A stretch of DNA of 64,000 bases from the NCBI GenBank assembly GCA_964351395.1, contig CAYGOF010000001.1:372001-436000 (forward strand). Reading direction: 5' to 3'. Positions 60,324-64,000 of the stretch are shown here, in pieces (within the stretch, counting starts at the first letter, position 1; the number at the start of each line of letters is the position of its first letter). Origin of the DNA: Imperialibacter sp964351395 (lineage in GTDB: Bacteria > Bacteroidota > Bacteroidia > Cytophagales > Cyclobacteriaceae). The position numbers were made by a program, and so were the translations under genes. Under the pieces are notes generated by a model, which did no database searches, had not been told where the DNA came from, and saw only the letters and a program-made list of their open reading frames with translations.

Positions 60324-62126
60324 ATGGCAAGAAAAAATTCCCGATTCTCGACGCTTGAAAAAGAAGAAAAACGGCCCCTCAATAAAGATAATTTCAAAAA
60401 GCTTATAGGTGTGTTCCAGTTTGTTTTACCCTACAAGGGTGGATTCATTGCTGGCCTAGTTTTGCTGCTATTCACCAGTGGCATCTTGCTTTCATTTCCA
60501 TATGTTGCCGGCAAACTAATCGATGTAGCTTCCGGAAAAGTAGATTGGATTTTAACGGACATCACTTCAATTGCGCTGGCCCTTATTGGCATTCTACTGG
60601 TTCAAAGCATAGTATCTTTTTTCCGGGTTTACTTTTTCGCCAGAGTTTCTGAAAAAACAGTCGCTGATATCAGAACGCACCTCTACCAAAAGTTGATCAG
60701 GCTTCCGATTACATTTTTCGACAGCAAGAGAACAGGAGAATTAGTGAGTCGACTGAGTTCCGATGTAACGTTGATTCAGGATACGTTCACAGTTACGCTT
60801 GCTGAGCTTATTCGCCAAACGACAATTTTGATAATCGGGTTGGGGCTCATTTTTTATACCATGCCATCCCTTAGCATCTTTATGCTTGCCACATTTCCTG
60901 TGTTGATTGTAGCTGCCATGTTTTTTGGTCGCTTCATTCGCAAAATGTCAAAGAAAACCCAGGACGCTTTGGCAGATGCAAGTGTAGTGGCAGAAGAAAC
61001 CTTCCAGTCGGTGCATACAGTAAAAGCTTTTACCAATGAACAATACGAGATCAATAGATACAGGTCTTCGATTGCTGCAGTCGTTAAAGTGGCACTAAAA
61101 ACGGCAACCTTCCGGGCAGGATTTATCTCTTTTGTGATCTTTGCCCTTTTTGGCGGCATCGTAGGTGTCATGTGGTATGGGGCTTCCTTGGTTCAAAGCG
61201 GAGAACTAAGTGTGGGTGATCTTCTTTCATTCGTATTATACACCACATTTATAGGCGGGTCAATTGCCGGCTTAGGTGACCTTTTCGGCCAGATACAAAA
61301 AGCAATTGGTGCCTCAGAACGCATCCTGGAAATATTAGATGAAAACGAGGAAGTAGCAAGTGAGGAGCAGGCCACCATAAAAATAGCCGGCGATATAGCG
61401 TACGAAGATGTATGTTTCAGCTATCCTACAAGGAAAGAAATGCCCGTTTTGAAACACATTAGCTTTCAGGTAACTCGCGGAAGCAAGGTGGCGCTCGTCG
61501 GGCAAAGTGGAGCAGGGAAGTCTACCATCGTGCAACTGCTTATGCGCTTTTACCAACCCGACAATGGTAAAATTTTAATCGATGGAAAAGATAACCAGAC
61601 ATACCCTATATCGTCGCTCAGGAAGCATATAGGCATTGTGCCACAGGAAGTAATTTTATTTGGAGGCTCAATCTTGGAGAACATTCGCTATGGAAAGCCC
61701 GATGCAACAAACGAAGAGGTAGTTGAAGCTGCAAAACAAGCCAACGCCCTCGATTTTATCCTAAGTTTCCCAGAACAATTTGACACTGTGGTAGGTGAAC
61801 GTGGCATTAAACTTAGCGGTGGGCAACGTCAAAGAATAGCTATTGCAAGGGCAATTTTGAAGAACCCTTCAATATTGATATTAGATGAGGCCACCAGCTC
61901 ATTGGATGCCGAATCGGAAAAATTGGTTCAAGATGCGCTTGAAAAACTAATGAGTAATCGGACAACAATTGTTATTGCTCACAGACTGGCTACTATTCGA
62001 AAAGTAGACAGGATATACGTAATTGGAGATGGCCAAATCACTGAAGAAGGCACTCACACAGAACTCACAAATGAAGAGGGTGGTAAATACAGCCAGCTTG
62101 TTAAGTTGCAACTAGACGTTAACTAA
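60324..62126 (+). CDS. ABC-type exporter, fused permease and ATPase
   Basis: 600 residues: six membrane helices (residues ~30-330) then the nucleotide-binding domain with Walker A G-Q-S-G-A-G-K-S-T, signature L-S-G-G-Q-R-Q-R, Walker B I-L-I-L-D-E-A-T-S-S-L-D and the switch H in I-A-H-R-L-A. It most resembles the ABCB/MsbA-like lipid and drug half-transporters. Its basic N-terminal ~30 residues precede the first helix. A Fur-family regulator gene follows 71 bp later; a shared metal or stress theme is possible but not shown. Confidence 0.93.
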   Translation: MARKNSRFSTLEKEEKRPLNKDNFKKLIGVFQFVLPYKGGFIAGLVLLLFTSGILLSFPYVAGKLIDVASGKVDWILTDITSIALALIGILLVQSIVSFFRVYFFARVSEKTVADIRTHLYQKLIRLPITFFDSKRTGELVSRLSSDVTLIQDTFTVTLAELIRQTTILIIGLGLIFYTMPSLSIFMLATFPVLIVAAMFFGRFIRKMSKKTQDALADASVVAEETFQSVHTVKAFTNEQYEINRYRSSIAAVVKVALKTATFRAGFISFVIFALFGGIVGVMWYGASLVQSGELSVGDLLSFVLYTTFIGGSIAGLGDLFGQIQKAIGASERILEILDENEEVASEEQATIKIAGDIAYEDVCFSYPTRKEMPVLKHISFQVTRGSKVALVGQSGAGKSTIVQLLMRFYQPDNGKILIDGKDNQTYPISSLRKHIGIVPQEVILFGGSILENIRYGKPDATNEEVVEAAKQANALDFILSFPEQFDTVVGERGIKLSGGQRQRIAIARAILKNPSILILDEATSSLDAESEKLVQDALEKLMSNRTTIVIAHRLATIRKVDRIYVIGDGQITEEGTHTELTNEEGGKYSQLVKLQLDVN

Positions 62127-62197
62127 CATAGAATGATTTTTCAGTCTATAAAAGTCGTTTGTATATTGTTAAAAAATATAAGCGAAGAAAATAAGGA

Positions 62198-62620
62198 ATG
62201 CCAGAACTAGTTTTAAAGGACACACTTAAAGGACATCAGCTAAGAAGCACACAATGCAGAGCTGACATACTTTCTTTGTTCTATGAGTACGACTTTGCTC
62301 TTTCACATGCCGACATAGAAGATAAAGTAAGTGAGCACTATGACAGGGTTACAGTTTACCGAACGCTGAAAACTTTTCTTGACAAAGGCCTGATTCACAA
62401 AGTACTGGACGACAACGGCTCTCAAAAATATGCCTTATGTAAGGATGATTGCTCTGAGGAGATACACAAACATGAACACGTCCACTTTAAATGCATAAAA
62501 TGTGGACTTACCACCTGCTTAGATGAATCAGACATACCTGTTATAAAATTGCCAAAGGGCTACGTCCCTCTTGATGTGAGTATGCTTGTTACGGGATATT
62601 GTAAAGATTGTCAACAGTAG
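62198..62620 (+). CDS. Fur-family metal-responsive transcriptional regulator
   Basis: 140 residues. A winged-helix domain (R-S-T-Q-C-R-A-D-I-L then D-R-V-T-V-Y-R-T-L-K-T-F) and a dimerisation domain with H-K-H-E-H-V-H-F-K-C-I-K-C-G and C-K-D-C zinc sites. The K-C-I-K-C and Y-C-K-D-C pairs mark the structural zinc of Fur/Zur/PerR proteins; the exact metal cannot be told. It would bind promoters as a dimer. Its gene meets the small membrane-protein gene tail to tail with a two-base gap. Confidence 0.92.
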   Translation: MPELVLKDTLKGHQLRSTQCRADILSLFYEYDFALSHADIEDKVSEHYDRVTVYRTLKTFLDKGLIHKVLDDNGSQKYALCKDDCSEEIHKHEHVHFKCIKCGLTTCLDESDIPVIKLPKGYVPLDVSMLVTGYCKDCQQ

Positions 62621-62622
62621 AG

Positions 62623-62868
62623 TCAAACTGGAATTTCTTCTCGCTCGTCCTCTTCAATGAATACTAGTCTGGGGGTCCCGTCTGGTAGGCAAACACCAGG
62701 CGGAAGGTCAATTTCCGGTGGGCCTTTAACAGTTATACCACCATCATCGTCGTCGTCGTTACCACCAATATCTTTATTCCTCTTTTTCATAAGAGTAACC
62801 ATCAGATACACAAGTATCAAATAGGCTATTCCGCAGAGGATTAAATCTAATGTATAACCACCAAGCAT
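62623..62868 (-). CDS. small single-span membrane protein with acidic tract
   Basis: 81 residues from ATG 62868 (an ATG at 62883 would add five). One helix (L-D-L-I-L-C-G-I-A-Y-L-I-L-V-Y-L-M-V) is followed by K-K-R-N-K-D-I and a run of five Asp (D-D-D-D-D), then a Pro-rich, acidic tail. No family was recognised. Its coding appearance (no internal stop, plausible membrane topology) supports a real gene, but the short length leaves doubt. It ends two bases from the Fur-family gene's stop. Confidence 0.5.
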   Translation of the reverse strand: MLGGYTLDLILCGIAYLILVYLMVTLMKKRNKDIGGNDDDDDGGITVKGPPEIDLPPGVCLPDGTPRLVFIEEDEREEIPV

Positions 62869-62883
62869 GCATTTCTTTTTCAA

Positions 62884-63172
62884 ATGATTTTACGAAAAAA
62901 CCTTAGTATTATCAAATTGATTGAATGATTTGACACATAATATGCGTCTCAAAATTGCATTCCTATTTTTTTGATGCTCTTATACTATACGTTAAGTCAA
63001 GTCAAACGCACCTAATAATTGGATATTTCCAATAAAAACTATTCTTCTCCCGTCTCCTGCTGTTTTTTTATATTACCTATTTCTTGCGTAATTTGCTGGA
63101 CCTAAAGAAACCAAGGAATTACTAACTCCTTCAAAATGCCCTTATTGACCTGTGCCTTAACACCTTTTGTTT
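62884..63172. other. AT-rich intergenic region
   Basis: 289 bp between the small membrane-protein gene and the TerC-family gene. It is AT-rich, with several T- and A-runs and no open reading frame of note. No perfect TAnnTTTG box with a spaced TTTG was recognised; the region must nevertheless contain the TerC-gene promoter. Confidence 0.4.
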
Positions 63173-64000
63173 ATGCTTGATCAACTGCTTGCCAACAGTG
63201 AGAATTTCTTATATGGCATTTTTGGAATTGTAATCACCATTTTTTTAATCCTGGACTTAGGCGTCTTCCACAAGAAGCCTGGAAAAATAACTCAAAAAGA
63301 TGCTTTACAGCAGTCTCTATTCTGGGTTGTCATCTCGATCATTTTCGGAGGAGTAATTTATTTCTATTACGAAAACCCTATAGCTGGCGTTACTCAATAT
63401 GAAAGCATGCTCGAGTTTTACTCGGCTTACCTGACAGAGAAAGCGCTAAGCATCGATAATATTTTCGTGATTCTTTTGATTCTTCGCTATTTCAAAGTGA
63501 AAGATGAATATTACCACGGCATTCTGTTTTGGGGAATACTGGGTGCGGTCGTGTTCCGAGCCATCTTTATCTTTGTAGGCGCATTGTTGATTAGCAAAGC
63601 ACACTGGATACTTTACATTTTCGGAGTCTTTCTTGTGTACTCAGGACTCAAGATCTTTAAGGATGATGAGGACATGGAGATTGAACCTGAAAAGAATCCC
63701 CTAATCCAATTCGCAAGGAAGTTCTTTCCCATTTCGAAAGGTGATATGGGCGGTAAGTTTGTTTTCTACAAGCAAGGCAAACTGATTTTCACGCCACTAT
63801 TTTTGGTAATTATTCTTATAGAATCAACTGACTTAATTTTTGCAGTTGACTCCATCCCAGCTGCATTTGCTATTACCCAGAACCCATTCATTATCTACAC
63901 ATCGAATATTTTTGCGGTAATGGGCTTGAGGGCGATGTTCTTCTTATTATCGAACGTGCTGGACAAATTCTATCTTTTGCAAAAAGGTCTTGCTATCATT
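63173..64000 (+). CDS. TerC-family integral membrane protein (3' truncated)
   Basis: 276 codons visible, with the frame open to the last base of the window. It starts with ATG 63173. The sequence begins L-D-Q-L-L-A-N-S-E-N-F-L-Y-G-I-F-G-I-V and contains E-K-A-L-S-I-D-N-I-F-V-I-L-L-I-L and E-S-T-D-L-I-F-A-V-D-S-I-P-A, the two duplicated, acidic-residue-containing repeats of TerC/Alx proteins. These are inner-membrane proteins linked to Mn2+ export and tellurite resistance. At least seven hydrophobic segments are visible. The C-terminus is out of view. Confidence 0.92.
   Translation, partial: MLDQLLANSENFLYGIFGIVITIFLILDLGVFHKKPGKITQKDALQQSLFWVVISIIFGGVIYFYYENPIAGVTQYESMLEFYSAYLTEKALSIDNIFVILLILRYFKVKDEYYHGILFWGILGAVVFRAIFIFVGALLISKAHWILYIFGVFLVYSGLKIFKDDEDMEIEPEKNPLIQFARKFFPISKGDMGGKFVFYKQGKLIFTPLFLVIILIESTDLIFAVDSIPAAFAITQNPFIIYTSNIFAVMGLRAMFFLLSNVLDKFYLLQKGLAII

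Noticed and set aside
1..64000. tRNA, rRNA, transposase or integrase genes
   Set aside because: Intergenic gaps were read on both strands and no tRNA cloverleaf, rRNA segment, or recombinase motif was recognised.

Overview
The window looks like chromosomal DNA from a Bacteroidota bacterium, most likely order Cytophagales. The evidence is a TonB-dependent receptor with an N-terminal carboxypeptidase-regulatory domain, paired DUF4249 lipoproteins, the order rpmB-rpmG-DUF4295 next to ftsY, DUF6452/DUF6048/DUF4783/DUF5522 family proteins, bacillithiol synthesis (BshC), and promoters of the TAnnTTTG type instead of -10/-35 boxes with Shine-Dalgarno sites. GC is mid-40s percent by eye, with a visibly richer stretch at about 23.1-30.15 kb. 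No rRNA, tRNA, CRISPR array, transposase or phage gene was seen. The genus cannot be named from sequence alone.

Layout. 0-1.8 kb: tail of a HEAT/cytochrome c protein and a Tat-exported hydroxypyruvate-isomerase-like TIM barrel. 2.0-12.4 kb: an outer-membrane locus (unknown secreted protein, TonB receptor, MG2-like secreted protein, two DUF4249 lipoproteins) followed by a prolyl-oligopeptidase fused to a formylglycine-enzyme-like domain. 12.5-15.4 kb: branching enzyme GlgB and an HSDL2-like SDR. 15.5-20.3 kb: an S41 protease, then an ECF sigma factor, a HEAT-repeat anti-sigma-like membrane protein and two DUF4097 exported proteins, closed by a strong terminator. 20.4-27.2 kb: a GH127 glycosidase divergent from a DUF3748 protein, a DHDPS-superfamily aldolase and a sodium:solute symporter; a multi-hairpin palindromic element lies between the last two. 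27.3-27.8 kb: a toxin-antitoxin pair. 28.0-30.15 kb: THUMP-like methyltransferase and asd.

30.5-37.6 kb: one 2,336-residue surface protein with four lamin-tail domains. 37.6-41.1 kb: flavin amine oxidase and an ABC exporter. 41.1-45.1 kb: a compact leftward cluster rimO-bshC-5-formyl-THF cyclo-ligase-small membrane protein. 45.3-48.5 kb: DUF6452/DUF6048 pair, ftsY, DUF4295, rpmG, rpmB and a 56-residue DUF5522 protein. 48.6-53.1 kb: ornithine aminotransferase with an unusual Cys-rich loop, a DUF4870 protein, and the leftward operon dinB-like / ceramidase-like / GH3. 53.3-64 kb: a large Asp-box propeller protein, a DUF4783 protein, gpmI with a coupled lipoprotein, a tandem universal stress protein, a second ABC exporter, a Fur-family regulator, a small membrane protein and a TerC family gene cut by the window edge.

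Most of the window is housekeeping and envelope function. The parts that are least explained are the S9-SUMF1 fusion beside the TonB/DUF4249 locus, the sigma/HEAT anti-sigma/DUF4097 cassette, the three-hairpin palindromic element at 25.5 kb, and the Cys-rich loop in ornithine aminotransferase. I found no clear-cut new defence or mobile system. Protein family names come from recognising motifs by eye; no database search was run.
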